The notes below the pieces were generated by a model. It was not told where the DNA came from and did no database searches. It was given only the letters and a program-made list of their open reading frames with translations. Shown here in pieces: positions 12,601-25,234 of a stretch of DNA of 64,000 bases (its first letter is position 1; every line of letters begins with the position of its first letter). Where the stretch lies: positions 5,101,521-5,165,520 of the forward strand of contig NC_021683.1 in the NCBI RefSeq assembly GCF_000247815.1. The letters run 5' to 3'. Both the position numbers and the translations under genes were made by a program. The DNA comes from Ficedula albicollis. Lineage: Eukaryota > Chordata > Aves > Passeriformes > Muscicapidae.

Positions 12601-15600
12601 AATAAAATCCAGCAGACTTGAGCACCAAGCTCCCTTTTTTAGCTCCTATTTTTCTTTCTGCATCACCTTCTTGTGAACCTACAAGCCTTTCTGCTACAGG
12701 ACATCCACCCAGAAAGCGCACACACTCTGCCTTGGTCTTTGTTATAAAAAGCCATTGGTTAGAGGACAATAATAGAATATTTAGTACAGAATGGAAAGTT
12801 ATAGCATCTTTTAAAAAATGATCACACAGGAAAGACAATAGAATCACAGGATCATGAGCAGAATTTGGTCTACAGCCTAGACCTCCTCTCCTTAAAAATC
12901 TTAGCCATGCACAACTGAGCTTTTTGTGTGCACACAGTAGGAAGAGCAGGTGGGAACACTCAAGCAGGAGCTCCACTGAATAGGAAGAGCAGGTGGGAAC
13001 ACTCAAGCAGGAACTCCACTGAAACCCCAGTATAGGGTGACTGGCTTTTCTACCATACCCATTTAGGCACTTCAAAGGATTCTGTGTGCATGGTATATTA
13101 TGTATTTTTTTTTTTTTTTTTTTTTTCCCTAACAGCTCCGTAAGCTTCAGTGAAACGGCGAGAGCTGATGCAGTTCTTGGCTACCTGATTGCATTCCTGG
13201 TGCTTCTGTCCACAGTGAAACTGTGGCATCTGCTGAGGCTCAACCCTAAACTGAACATGATCACTTCAACACTAAGAAGGGCATGGGGTGATATCTCTGG
13301 ATTCATCACTGTTATTGCAATCATGTTCCTTGCTTATTCCATTGCTGTGAGTATCATGGTGCTTTCTCTTCCATGCAGTCTGCTTCCAGGTACTGTCAGG
13401 TTAAATCAACTATTTCTGAATGCTAAAAGCAACACAGCTTTGCCATGTAAAATGGAATAAAGCTGCCTGTCTAAATCTTAGTTTAGCAGCTTGGAGCCCA
13501 AGTCTTCCATATGAGTGAAAGAGAAGTTAAAACATCCACTTGTCTGTTCTTTGCAAACTGAAATTTAGTGAAAAAACCAACAATGAGCTGAAAAATAAGG
13601 ACTCTCTACGTGTAATAGATGTGACAAAGAACAAAGTACAGGGGAAAAAAAATTTGCAAACTGAAATTTAGTGAAAAAACCAACACTGAGCTGAAAAATA
13701 AGGACTCTCTACGTGCAATAGATGTGACAAAGAACAAAGTACAGGGAAAAAAAAAAGATTTTCTGGACAAAGCTTATATTGTGTAGCATTCAGAAAGTGC
13801 CATTTGCTGTTTGGCTAGTTTATAATTGGGAAATAATTATCATTTTTACATATCTAGTGGCAGGCTGAGCATTCTCATATCTGTGATAAAGCTAAGCACA
13901 TTTTGCAGCAAGGACTCTGATCATGACACAAGACATGACTTCTGTCTTCTGCAGGCAAACCTGATATTTGGCTGGAAGCTCTGCTCTTACAAGACTCTCT
14001 TTGATTCGGCAGAGACCATGGTCAGTCTTCAGCTGGGAATCTTCAACTATGAGGAGGTACCACATCTAATTTTGAGAAGTTGACAGCTGTACAGTTGGCA
14101 TCTCAGCTATCAAATATGCTTTGACCCAGCAAATAGAAGGACTTTCAATTAGTGTTAAACATTAATGCAATTTTGCAAGCCCCACAGCTCCCTAAAGCAG
14201 CCACCCTTTCTGAGCTAGAAAAAGACATCAAGTGAAACCTCTTTAATGTCCTATTTTGACCACAAGGAGGCTCATAATGAACCTTTCATTAAGAAACCTG
14301 CTCATATTTCAACTAGAGATGTTACTAATTGATTACAAAAAGTTTTGAGCATTTTCCTTAGAAAGCTACAGATAGAAATGTGAGCAAAGCCCTGTGTTTG
14401 TTCTGAACACCCTCTCTATCTCCCAAGAAAGGCAAGGCCTTCCACAAGGGAACTTCATGTTATTTTTTTTGTTTTGTTATTTCTTATATACCACTTTTTC
14501 AGTATAATCTTTCAAATATTTCAATATCCTTTGAACATTTCTTTGTGAATTAATTCTTGGACATCTCTGACTGTGAAGTCCTCCTTGGTGCATGTTTTTA
14601 GACCATGGATCCAATAGGATATGGGTGGCTTTGAAGATGAGTAATTTGGCACATTTTTACCTCTACATCCCACTCAGGTTAATAATGAAAATATATTCCT
14701 ATGTTGTAGCTTGTATGAAAATTAGTGTTTTGATTTTTGAGAACCCTTGGTTTATAAGTGTCTCTGACAGTCTGACTGTGCTCCTTCGTAAAGCATACAG
14801 TAAAAGAAATGAAATGCATACAGGGATTTAATCTATTCTGAAAGCTGAGGCATTAGGAAGCTTCAGCTGTCCTGTGGATAAACAGATCTCCAGGCTTGTC
14901 AACTTTCATCTGAAACTGTCAAATCATTACAATCAAACGCAAATACTTTGAAACTCCCAAAGATTGCCCATATTCACACACATATATATAAAATATTCTG
15001 TTGTCTTTGTACTATATCATATCAACAAAGGACAATACTAGAGTAGAAAATTTATATATGTGTATAATATATATGTCATAATTGATTAGACACAGGATTT
15101 TCAAGGTGACAGACTTCTTATTGGGTCTTAACTGCTTGTATATATATATGAAGGAATGCATGCTTTTCTGTTTGTTTTATTGATGTCTTAACTTATGTAT
15201 TACACAGGTCTTGGACTACAATCCAATTTTAGGCTCCTTCTTAATTGGATCCTGCATAATTTTTATGACATTTGTGGTACTGAATCTGTTCATTTCGGTG
15301 ATTCTGGTTGCTTTCAGTGAGGAGCAGAAGCATTACCAGGTTTGTTTGTCTAAACTCTCCTGCTTTTAACATTTTTTGTTCAGTGCTTACTCAGGTATTC
15401 AACCATGGATGAAAACCATGTAAATTCAGTCCAACTCTTAAGAAGGCAACATTTGCTCAGAAGGAACACTTCAGTTTTTCCAGATTTACACTGTCCATTC
15501 CTGTTCAGATGAGTCCCTGTTCAGATCTGATTTGTAGCCTTCTGTTCACATACTACATCCATCAAAAATCTCTTAGGCTTTTGCTGGGCTATATTGAAAT

Positions 15601-16257
15601 TAGTGCCAAAACTGCTACTGAAGTGCATGAGGCTTTACAGCTCCTTTTAAAACTCTCACTGTAAGTGCCTGACTCATTCAAGCGATTGATAGTGGAGTGT
15701 GAAATCCATCTTAGCACTCCAGTACTGCCCAGAATTCCTCTATGTTTTAAATAAAGTCAAGGGAGATGAAAGTAAAGCATATAGCTGATAGAAGACAGGA
15801 TATATATTTAGTTTTTCTCATTTACTCCATCTAGTGTCTCTGTGTATACCACGAGCTGTATGGGAGCTGGCAAGTGCACTTCAGGCTCCTGTAGAAGGAT
15901 TTCCATAAGAATTCACAACCAAAATTTCTGCAGTGTCCATACTCATCTGGGGCTTCTGTCTGGATAAAAATATCGGCCCGATGTTTTGCTTGGCAGTCAC
16001 TCATGCTCTGCTGAAAGTTGGGCTATTTCACCTCAAGTAGAGATTTTGTCATGCAACTTTCTTGGGCGTCAGCAAAGACTGAATGCCCTTTGGGTGTGCA
16101 CCTCTGAGTAACTTATTTGCTATTATTTCAGGCTTCAGAAGAAGAGGAGATTGTTGATCTAATGCTAATGAAACTCTTCAGTTTCTTTGGGATAAAATGC
16201 AAGAAGGAAGAGAAGCCAGTCACTGGTGAACAACTGGAACAACCTGTCAGCGAGTGA
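693..16257 (+). CDS. PKD1L2: PKD1L2, polycystin-1-like 2, C-terminal half (22 exons, 5' end outside window)
   Basis: Large membrane protein of the polycystin-1 family; its exact role is poorly defined. Exons placed by reading frame and splice sites: 693-918, 1191-1384, 1770-2000, 2313-2414, 2610-2788, 3146-3292, 3789-3988, 4145-4371, 4885-5098, 6007-6235, 6959-7190, 7634-7730, 8496-8636, 9331-9516, 10358-10685, 10779-10912, 11794-11921, 12246-12406, 13136-13346, 13955-14056, 15208-15339, 16132-16257 (TGA). All intron phases agree and the total is 3927 bases, 1308 residues plus stop. Domains in visible numbering: GPS about 118-165, first membrane helix about 188-208, PLAT about 230-350, then further helices and the polycystin/channel region about 810-1265. 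All acceptors are AG and all donors GT except one GC (4372). Human PKD1L2 is about 2460 residues, so roughly half is here. PKD1L2 rather than PKD1L3 is chosen because GCSH follows directly. Human PKD1L2 is often listed as a polymorphic pseudogene; this copy has no break. The first exon or two at the left edge are less certain. Confidence 0.93.
1191..2000 (+). other. PKD1L2: GPS autoproteolysis site and first transmembrane helix of PKD1L2 (two exons)
   Basis: The exons 1191-1384 and 1770-2000 join into a GPS motif: the cysteine-tryptophan segment [16 protein letters not shown], then [13 protein letters not shown]. In GPS proteins the chain is cut between Leu and Thr/Ser of the HL-T/S triad; here Leu is codon 1818-1820 and Thr is 1821-1823, so all cleavage residues are present. 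The hydrophobic stretch [20 protein letters not shown] that follows is the first membrane helix. The second exon's donor region is duplicated (see 1988-2171). Confidence 0.92.
1988..2171. repeat. Tandem duplication, 92-bp period, over a PKD1L2 splice donor
   Basis: 1988-2079 is repeated at 2080-2171 with few changes. The copy includes the last exon bases (GATGATGCCAAA) and the donor GTAAGT, and is preceded by TTCTTTGCAG, so it forms an in-frame 12-base pseudo-exon. Confidence 0.93.
2313..3292 (+). other. PKD1L2: PLAT/LH2 domain of PKD1L2 (three exons)
   Basis: Exons 2313-2414, 2610-2788 and 3146-3292 encode a PLAT domain, the cytosolic lipid- or protein-binding beta-sandwich between helices 1 and 2 of polycystin-1 proteins. 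Recognisable pieces are [40 protein letters not shown] and [11 protein letters not shown] followed by [13 protein letters not shown] Trp codon is split over the 2788/3146 junction, which supports the splice choice. Confidence 0.9.
5199..5452 (-). mobile_element. CR1 LINE 3' fragment in a PKD1L2 intron
   Basis: Reading the plus strand, the block starts with the reverse complement of the CR1 3' end (CAGAATCACAGAATAG). It continues with the familiar CR1 blocks: a TTAGAAGGGATCTCTGGA-like segment, GAAGACTCCACAAATTCTCT, and GTGCCCATTGCTTCTTGTTC near the end. The element therefore lies on the minus strand, truncated at its 5' end, as most avian CR1 copies are. Boundaries are approximate. Confidence 0.75.
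8002..8139. repeat. Tandem duplication, 69-bp period
   Basis: 8002-8070 is repeated at 8071-8139 with two or so substitutions, in a PKD1L2 intron. Confidence 0.92.
12938..13023. repeat. Tandem duplication, 43-bp period
   Basis: 12938-12980 is repeated at 12981-13023 with one substitution, in a PKD1L2 intron. Confidence 0.92.
13551..13756. repeat. Tandem duplication, 103-bp period
   Basis: 13551-13653 is repeated at about 13654-13756 with a few substitutions, in a PKD1L2 intron; each copy ends in an A-rich run. Confidence 0.92.
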
Positions 16258-16372
16258 ATGAAGACCACCTTGAAAAGTCACTTTGCTTGCGGGCAAAGTA
16301 TTTAATTGTTTGCTATCAGCTGCAGTGGTTAGAGTTAGGTTAGATTATAGGTTTAGGTTATTACAGCTTCTG

Positions 16373-16378
16373 ATTAAA
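16373..16378 (+). other. Candidate polyadenylation signal of PKD1L2 (ATTAAA)
   Basis: ATTAAA lies 116 bases after the PKD1L2 stop codon and 13 bases before the CR1 fragment at 16391. It is the first common poly(A) hexamer after the stop. Actual use is inferred. Confidence 0.4.
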
Positions 16379-16390
16379 ATGGTTTTTCCC

Positions 16391-16635
16391 GAGGGAATGG
16401 CTGGAGCTGTGTCAGGGGAGGTTTGTGTTAAAGATTAGAAAAAGGTTATTCAGGTGTTCGAGCACTGAACAGGCTCCCCAGGGAATGAGCACGGCCCCAA
16501 ACCTAAGAGAGTTTATGGAGCATTTGGACAATGTTCTAAGGCACATGTGGGGTTGTTGGGGTGTCTCTGCAGGGCCAGGACTTGGACTTCGATCCCTGTG
16601 GGTGCCTTCCAACTCAGCCTATTCCGTGATTCTGG
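16391..16635 (+). mobile_element. CR1 LINE 3' fragment between PKD1L2 and GCSH
   Basis: Plus-strand CR1 tail. It opens with GAGGGAATGGCTGGAGCTGT and GGGGAGGTTTGTGTTA, continues with GAACAGGCTCCCCAGGGAAT, and ends GTGCCTTCCAACTCAGCC followed by GTGATTCTGG, matching the conserved CR1 3' region. It sits immediately upstream of the GC-rich GCSH promoter region. Any open frame read through it is not a gene. Confidence 0.8.
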
Positions 16636-16779
16636 GAAAATTACGCGGTGTTCACCCCCAAAGTGCTGCCGGCGTGTTATTCTGGAGAAATAGCAAAGAA
16701 ACAGCGGTAACCCTGAGGCGAAAAGTCCCACGTGCACTTGCTGTAGACTCGGCCTGTATTTATTTAATAAACACCGCGC

Positions 16780-18199
<1,420 letters not shown>

Positions 18200-18200
<1 letters not shown>

Positions 18201-20740
18201 CTGGGATTTCCATTTGGTGTAGTTAATTCTGAACGCATCTATTGATGTCAAAGCTCTCTTTGAATAGAAGTTACCCACGAAAGTCTGAAAAACAGAATCT
18301 GTGATAGTGTAGCAAACGGAAATGTTTAAAAAGTCAGCGCGAAGAGGAGCAGAAAATGTTGTAAAAGTAATGACTGCCACTAAGAACTTATCCATTTCTT
18401 TCCAGACAATCTTAAACCCACCTGTTTAATTGTCTTCTGCTGCAAGTGAAAAAAATAATATTTATTGTTCATTACTTGCAAACTCAGTCGAGATCTAAGC
18501 TTTTATTCTGGCCAATGTACCCACTGTTTTTCTATACACATCACTTGAAGGAATAACAAACAGTGCTTTTGTTTGAGGCAGAGAGGAAAAGTTCTGTATG
18601 CCTCTCTGTGGAGGTGTGAGTTCACTCTTCGGGTATATATGAAATATTTAATAGAGACAGGTTACACTAAATGAAGGTTCAAAGTGTGCTAGTTAAACTA
18701 AAACCAAAGTCTTGTTCAAATGAATGAAGCTAGAGTAAATTCGCCTGTTCTTCTGTAAAAAAATGCAGAGAGAGATTTGGTATGCATTGACATTTCATAT
18801 TCCTTTAGGTTAATTTATTTGATGGGCTGACCACCTAAGCTCAAAGTTCAAATTTTGAGATTACTTATTAACTGTTTTTAATTTGACCTTTACTTATTTG
18901 CAGTGTTTTTTGTTGCATGCTCAGAATTTTAATTTTTCACCTTTTTTTGTCCTGCAAGAAAGTTACGTGCTCTTCTAACTGTTCAGGACATTTCACTGCT
19001 GTATGCCAAACTGGTGTGAAAATCTCCTGGATTTTTATTAGTCTTGCTTCATAAAAAGATTGCTGTATCCCAAACTGGTGTGAAAATCCCCTGGATTTTT
19101 ATTAGCTTTGCTTTATGAACAGATTCTATACAATATTATTATCCTGAGTGAAAATGTAGTAGTGGTTGGCTTCTTTGTGCCATGTGTAACATCGCTAATA
19201 TTCAGCTTGGGTTTGAGATTTGTCAACTGTCATTCTCCATTTTTATGGTTCATTACTCATTTCCAATAGAATTCCCTTGGGTTTAACATCTTGACCCAAA
19301 ACTGAGACATTTAGCACTGTTCATTAGAGTGTGCCATGAGATTTTTTGTAGTTATAAGTTGTGCTAGATGAAATTCTGTGGATTTTTGACTGATAATCCA
19401 TGAAAAATTACTTCATATTTACAGTTTACTCGTGTTTGTTTTGTATTATAATTGCAAACCCACATATTGTTCTACTGAGCTCTACAAAACTTGGGCCTTA
19501 CTGTAAGACAAACTTTTATCTGAGACTTGCCACTCTTGAACTTTTCAGACACAAGATCACTGCAACTGAAGAAGCCTAAAGTATTGACAGTCTGGAAAGA
19601 TTTTAGCAGGTCTACAGTGAAAGCTTCTCTTTTCCATATGTACAGTTTTAGAAAATATACGAGGATTTGCAGAAGTGTCGTTTCTCCAGTGTTTGCCCTA
19701 AAGAATGCTGCCCAGAGGATGAGTTTGAGAGGAGAATTTTTAGCTCATAAGGAAGGTGCAGCTGTACTACTCTGGCACTAATCTCTCAGGGAGCTGTTTC
19801 AGAAGTCACCTTTTCCAGCTTCTGCAACATCCCTTGCCTGACTGGATGGGTGCTGCAAGTGGAAAATAAAAATAAATCAATTTTTTTTAAAATGTAAGAA
19901 GGTATATACAGGGAAATTATGTAGAAGTGAGAAAATGGACATGGCAGGCTGAAAATTCTCTGAGTAAGAAAAGATCCAGGAAAAATGTCAGCAAGAAAAA
20001 TGTTGTTTGTTTCAGTTACTTCTTTTGAAGTTTCTCCCAAATGACTTTATATTTAAAATTGCTGCTGTCTTGAATCTTCCAGATCTGAAATGTAAGGAGA
20101 ATTGTAACCTTGCTGTGGAAAGAGTTAAAGTTTTAACAGACCTTTTTTAAAGTGATACAGAATAACGACTGTGTTCATCTGACAGTAACAATATTAACAG
20201 ACAGCAAATTCTATTAAATTGCAGTTGTCCGTATGAGTTGCCTTATTAATTTGTCCTGTCTTAATTTGCTTTAATATTACATAGAATTGTGCCAGCTTTG
20301 CACTTTGAATGAGACGCTGTAATGCTCACAAGTGTTTCTAGAGTCACCAACACTGGCCTTCCCAGCCATAATAAACACTAAATATGGTTGAAAAGCCGCT
20401 GTACTATCATAGAAATGTGTAACAATGAGTAAAACACACATCTAAGCTTTAGATTTGCACTTCTGTTTGAAGTAGAGCTGCTCCTTTTGCTCCTGTACTT
20501 TATCAGTCTCCAGATGGTTGCACAGGAGCTGATAATACTCTGAGCAGGACACTCAGAGAGCCCCTGCCCTGTTGCTGAGCATGTTCTGTGCTTCTGTAAA
20601 TTGCATGTGCTGGTTAAAATATTTTGCAAGAAAAATGAACAAACTCAATGAAAAGCCCCACAGTTTAAGCCTGCAAATGTGTTACTGTATTTAAGTGAGC
20701 AAGGTGTCACTTCTTTCTGAAATGTTTTGTTTCCTTTTAG
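18200..20740. other. Presumed GCSH intron 1, no further feature recognised
   Basis: AT-rich sequence between the CpG block and GCSH exon 2. Apart from the short duplication at 18997-19124 I see no exon, repeat family or RNA gene here. Open frames of 60-85 codons look like chance. Confidence 0.5.
18997..19124. repeat. Tandem duplication, 64-bp period
   Basis: 18997-19060 is repeated at 19061-19124 with several substitutions, in presumed GCSH intron 1. It is more diverged than most pairs in the window. Confidence 0.9.
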
Positions 20741-23700
20741 CCCGCAAATTCACAGACAAGCACGAATGGGTATCTGTGGAAAATGGCATTGGAACAGTAG
20801 GAATCAGCGATTTTGCACAGGTATTGATCCCTTCCCCCCTTGCCCAGGTCTGCAATATTTATTTTTGCCTATTTGCTCTGTCCTTGCTCTTTGGACATTT
20901 ACTGTTCTTTTGTTGCTTTAATTACATGTGCAACACACTGAGCATGATTTTTTGGACCTGAGTCTATCCCATTATTTGTGATGTTTGTGCCATCTCAGCA
21001 TTCTAATAAGGTCTTAATAGCTTCAGTCTGAGCCTGTGGAGGGCTGAACTTGGTGAGAAATGTCAATGTTCAGGTCTAAGCCTGAGCAGTTCGTAGCTGT
21101 ATGAAGAGTACATCATGTACATTTTAGGTCAAATTTCCTTTGAAGACAAATATGGTGAAATCCCTCTGGCTAAAGAACAGTTGTGAACAGATATACAGCA
21201 TGGCATATATTTCTTACTCTAGGACAGGAATTCCTTTGGATTTTTTGTTCTCACGCAGATACTTGATTTGGAATAGTCACAGGCAAATTCTGGGCTGTAT
21301 GTAAAACTTAAAAAAGAATGGGACAAGCTATCAAAAAATGGAATTAATGTTTCTTAGGACAAGCAGCATTTCTTTTAATCCCAGGTTTCTGTCATAACTA
21401 ATACTCTGTGAGATCTCTGGCCTTTTGTAAGATAGGGTACATGTGTCATGTAGGACAGGATAGGGAAGAGTTGAGCCAATTCTTATGGTGATAAGGGTCC
21501 CAGTTAAGTGAGTAAGGATAAACTGTGTACTAACAGCTCTCTGTAGCTGATGTTGAGAAGATCAGCAGATGTTATTCCTCATTCTGTCAGAAGAAATCTG
21601 CATATAAACTGAGCCTGACGGTTATTAGCACTGTAATAGAGAAACAGTAATTTGGTACTTGGGGCATGATAACACAACAGTTTATTCATATGAAGTCTTT
21701 GCTAAGAAAAAATGTGAAAATATACAATCTATAAAGAATGAGAATATTTAGAGACAAAGAATACTTATATGCAAGTCTAGAATTACTGTATCAGTTCTCT
21801 CCTATGTATAGTTTTGTTAATGTATGTTCTGATGCTTTTGTTTTTCTTCTAAGGAAGCATTAGGAGACGTTGTTTACTGTAGTCTTCCAGAAGTTGGTAC
21901 AAAATTGAGTAAACATGGTAAGTTTCAGTTCTAGATGCTCTTGAAGTGATTATTCTGCTCATCCCATTCCTCATTTACAAATAATTTCTGAAATAATATT
22001 TATGGTTATTAATACCATTGTAAAGCTTCTGGATGCAAAATAAATTCAGGTGTTTCTACAAGAGGCAGCTTTAATTTTAAATTCTCACTGCCAGACTGCT
22101 TAACAGCAGAAAATACACACTTTTAAACTGTGAAGATATTTATTAAAAAATAAAGTATAAAATTTTTTTTGTAATAATTTAATCTATACTCTGTTTTTAA
22201 AATATTTATGCTTTGATCTGAACTTGCAAGTGTTTATCTGTAATTCTCCAGTTATGCACTTTGGGAATTGTGTGATGTGAAACTTCTAATTGATATCAAA
22301 CTCTAATTTTTCTACGGATACAGAGACTCAGTAATTTTTGGGGGATCAAATGTGATCACAGATTTTTTGCTTGTTAGTGATGTACAAGTTGTTACATTCT
22401 TCATCATTCAATTATGTAACTTTTCCTGTTGAAGTGAACATTAACAGGTAGAAATTAAAAACCTTTCATGTATTAATGTGGAGAGCTGTCTCAGCAGTAT
22501 ATGAAGAAAACATTGCCATTATTTTCAGACAACTATTAAAAAAGAAACCAGGGGTTATGTGGTAAAGTAGAAGGCTTTTCTTCTGCCATCCTTCTTGTGG
22601 AATAGATCCCTATCAAACTATTTTAGCCAAATCATTGAATGCTGACTGTTAGACAGAAGTCCTCTTTGTGTAGGATTTTAATTAACCTGTGGAATAGATC
22701 CCTATCAAACTATTTTAGCTAAATCTATTACATTGAATGCTGACTGTTAGACAGAAGGCCTCTTTGTGTAGGATTTTAATTAACTAATTTGTAGTTTTGC
22801 TTTATTTGAAGGAATTTCATTTCATTTAAGTTCTCTTTTCTACCCGTTCCGGCCTCAGTCTAATTCCAAGAACAAGTTGTTCTCAGATCCCTTGTGCTGG
22901 TGCCTATCTAGCCTTGTGACAGCTCCCTGTTCCTTCAGCCTCTGTCTTGTTTGCTTGTGGCTGAGAGCTCCTCTGGATTAACATTGCTCCAGGCACCATT
23001 TCCATAACTCCCTACAAAACAGGAAAAAGGGAAGAGCTGCTGGGTGCTTCCAGTGTGGTGCTTCTGAATACTAATGTGTGTTTTCCAGTGAGTGCGAATG
23101 TAAGACTTGATATTGTTTCTGAAGGAAAAATGGGATTGCTGAAATTGTGGCTGTGTTGATTTTGTAACCTAATTACAAATAAAAAGGTTTAAATTCTAGA
23201 TAAATGGTATATTTAAGTCTTTTGCAGCAAGAGCTGGGTGTTGTTCCTTTTAAGTCAATATCCTATGTGCTGTAGGTTTTAGGCAAAGGATTAACCAAAT
23301 GTAAGCAATGCCTGTCCCTTCTATAGTAGCCAGCTAGTACAGATTCCCCAGAATTCAAGAGCATAAACATCATATTTAATAATGCTGATCCTTGTCATAA
23401 AGTGGGTGACTTCAATCTGTTTCTTGCTCAAGATCAAGACATTTCTTCACTGTTGTGTCATCACCAGAATATCTGACAACAAATGAAAGTGCTTTGTGTT
23501 CCTCCCTTAGAAACATTCAATCACATTCTCTGTTTCAGATGAGTTTGGGGCTTTGGAAAGTGTGAAAGCTGCTAGTGAACTCTACTCCCCTCTCTCAGGA
23601 GAAGTGACTGAGATTAATGCTGCCCTTGCAGATAATCCAGGGCTTGTCAATAAATCTTGTTATCAAGATGGTAAGATGTCACTTTTATCTTTCAATAATG

Positions 23701-24338
23701 AATACTGTGTGGCTTCCTGCTACTACAAATGGCTCTGCCATTCTTGTTCTTTCAGTTTAATGGTGTGGAGACTTAAATGGAATATACTGAATATAGTTCA
23801 AGCCCAGTAAAGTTTAACGTAAAAGCATTATCACAGTGTCATTTCTGAACATGTTTTACAACGTGTTATTTTCAGATATACACTGGGGCTGAATTTAAAT
23901 CTATTTGCCTTGACTGCATTTCTGGGTTCTGGATCTTGTAAGAGTTCACAATAAAGAGAGATCAGGCTCCTTGTCTTTCCAGACAGCATTTCCCTCTGCC
24001 ACTGTCAAAGCCAGCACTAAATTACACAATTGCTCTCACTCAAAAGGCCATTTCTTATGATGAGTTGGTTGGTTGTTCATTTTTTTAAAATACTGAGATG
24101 ATGTTTTGCCTGCACAAAAACATGGCTGATTCTCCAGTGATCCAAGGCTAGTTGTTCCTGGGAGTGCTTTCCTAAGGCAGTAATGTGAATTAATTGTTCT
24201 TGTAGGATATTACCAATTCTTTTTAATTTCCTAACTACAGGTTGGCTTATCAAGATGACTGTGGCAAACTCTGCTGAACTTGATGAACTGATGACTGAAG
24301 ATGCCTATGAGAAATACATAAAATCCATTGAGGACTGA
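20741..24338 (+). CDS. GCSH: GCSH, glycine cleavage system H protein, mitochondrial (exons 2-5; exon 1 hidden)
   Basis: H-protein carries the aminomethyl intermediate on a lipoyl arm between the P, T and L proteins of the mitochondrial glycine cleavage system. Exons: 20741-20820, 21854-21917, 23539-23670 and 24241-24338 (TGA), all with AG acceptors, GT donors and matching phases. Exon 2 gives [20 protein letters not shown]; exon 4 contains [17 protein letters not shown], whose Lys (codon 23565-23567) is the lipoylated residue; the protein ends EKYIKSIED. The visible 123 residues cover practically the whole mature protein, which is about 125 residues in mammals. Only the transit peptide is missing, and it should lie upstream in the poly-C-damaged CpG block. 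Exon 2 begins with CC, which needs one base from exon 1. No internal damage is seen, so this is the functional gene and not a processed copy. Confidence 0.97.
22596..22786. repeat. Tandem duplication, 92-bp period
   Basis: 22596-22687 is repeated at 22688-22786. The second copy has an extra six or so bases (CTATTA) and a few substitutions. It lies in a GCSH intron. Confidence 0.92.
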
Positions 24339-24351
24339 GCTGGAATAATGA

Positions 24352-24357
24352 AATAAA
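24352..24357 (+). other. Candidate polyadenylation signal of GCSH (AATAAA)
   Basis: AATAAA starts 14 bases after the GCSH stop codon. This would give a very short 3' UTR. Other hexamers further down could also be used. Confidence 0.35.
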
Positions 24358-24520
24358 TTAATATAAAATCTCAGTGTAGTTTGTCATCAATTAAGGAAAT
24401 ACTGAATATCCAGTTTTGACAACTTGAAAAATACCACTTTAGATCACATGTACAAGACTAGAAATAGTGTGTTTCACATCTGTGTACCTGTGTCACACAT
24501 CTGTGAGGGTTTTTTATTCT

Positions 24521-24677
24521 GTTGTCTGATTCATGTAACTGCAGATGTTATCTATAGTATTTTGGGAAACAAAATTCACTTGCTAAAATATATAGTTCTG
24601 TGTTGTCTGATTCATGTAACTGCAGATGTTATCTATAATATTTTGGGAAACAAAATTCACTTGCTAAAGATTCATTT
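24521..24677. repeat. Tandem duplication, 81-bp period
   Basis: 24521-24601 is repeated from 24602 to about 24677 with small differences, downstream of GCSH. Confidence 0.92.
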
Positions 24678-25153
24678 GACATCAAATTTGGTAACAACAG
24701 CCTTAATGTGGCAATTTTGCTGTAGGCACACGACTGTTCTCATAACCTGGACTACAGTTTTCCCTGAAATACTTTTCTAGTTCTCCCTAACCGTTGAAAA
24801 GCAGTGTCTTCCTAACCTACTCATGTTCTTTTTTCTTAGGGTTGCAAAGATGGTACCAAAAAAGGAAAAGCCATATCAACTACCTCTCTGCATGATTTTT
24901 ATTTCTTTACAAAACTTATTAATCTCTTGCTCCCCTTACTTTTTTTTTTTTTTTCACTGTGTAATCAAATAGTTCTGCCTGTGAGGAAGGAGGGATGGGG
25001 GCCCTGCCTTTTCCATTCTGTGCTTCCTTAGTGTGCAAAGCTCCTGCAGTGATTGTTTATCAAGGTTCTACAGTGGATTGTTGAGGCTGTATTTTTGTCT
25101 TGTAAAGACTACCTAAGTCACAAGTAATTAAGGAATTAATTTTTACATCTTTT

Positions 25154-25234
25154 GCCTGGCAATTGTGGTGATTTCAGCAGAAATTCAGTAGAAATTTTTT
25201 GCCTGGCAATTGTGGTGATTTCAGCAGAGCAGGT
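25154..25234. repeat. Tandem duplication, 47-bp period
   Basis: The segment starting GCCTGGCAATTGTGGTGATT at 25154 recurs at 25201. The match covers about 32 bases. Confidence 0.88.

Larger units (their letters stand above)
10358..15339 (+). other. PKD1L2: Polycystin extracellular domain and cation-channel-like helices of PKD1L2
   Basis: Exons from 10358 to 15339 cover the extracellular polycystin domain and the last helices. The exon 10358-10685 has a Cys pair ([14 protein letters not shown]) and NxS/T sequons (NTS, NSS, NAS), typical of the glycosylated loop. Later exons give the helices [68 protein letters not shown] and [19 protein letters not shown]. The pore-equivalent stretch reads [12 protein letters not shown], without the acidic residue that follows Leu-Gly in the PKD2 filter. 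The tract before the 13136 acceptor is a 22-T run. Confidence 0.85.

Noticed and set aside
12840..12900. Possible CR1 tail remnant (AATAGAATCACAGGATCATG)
   Set aside because: The match is short and decays quickly; not enough to call.
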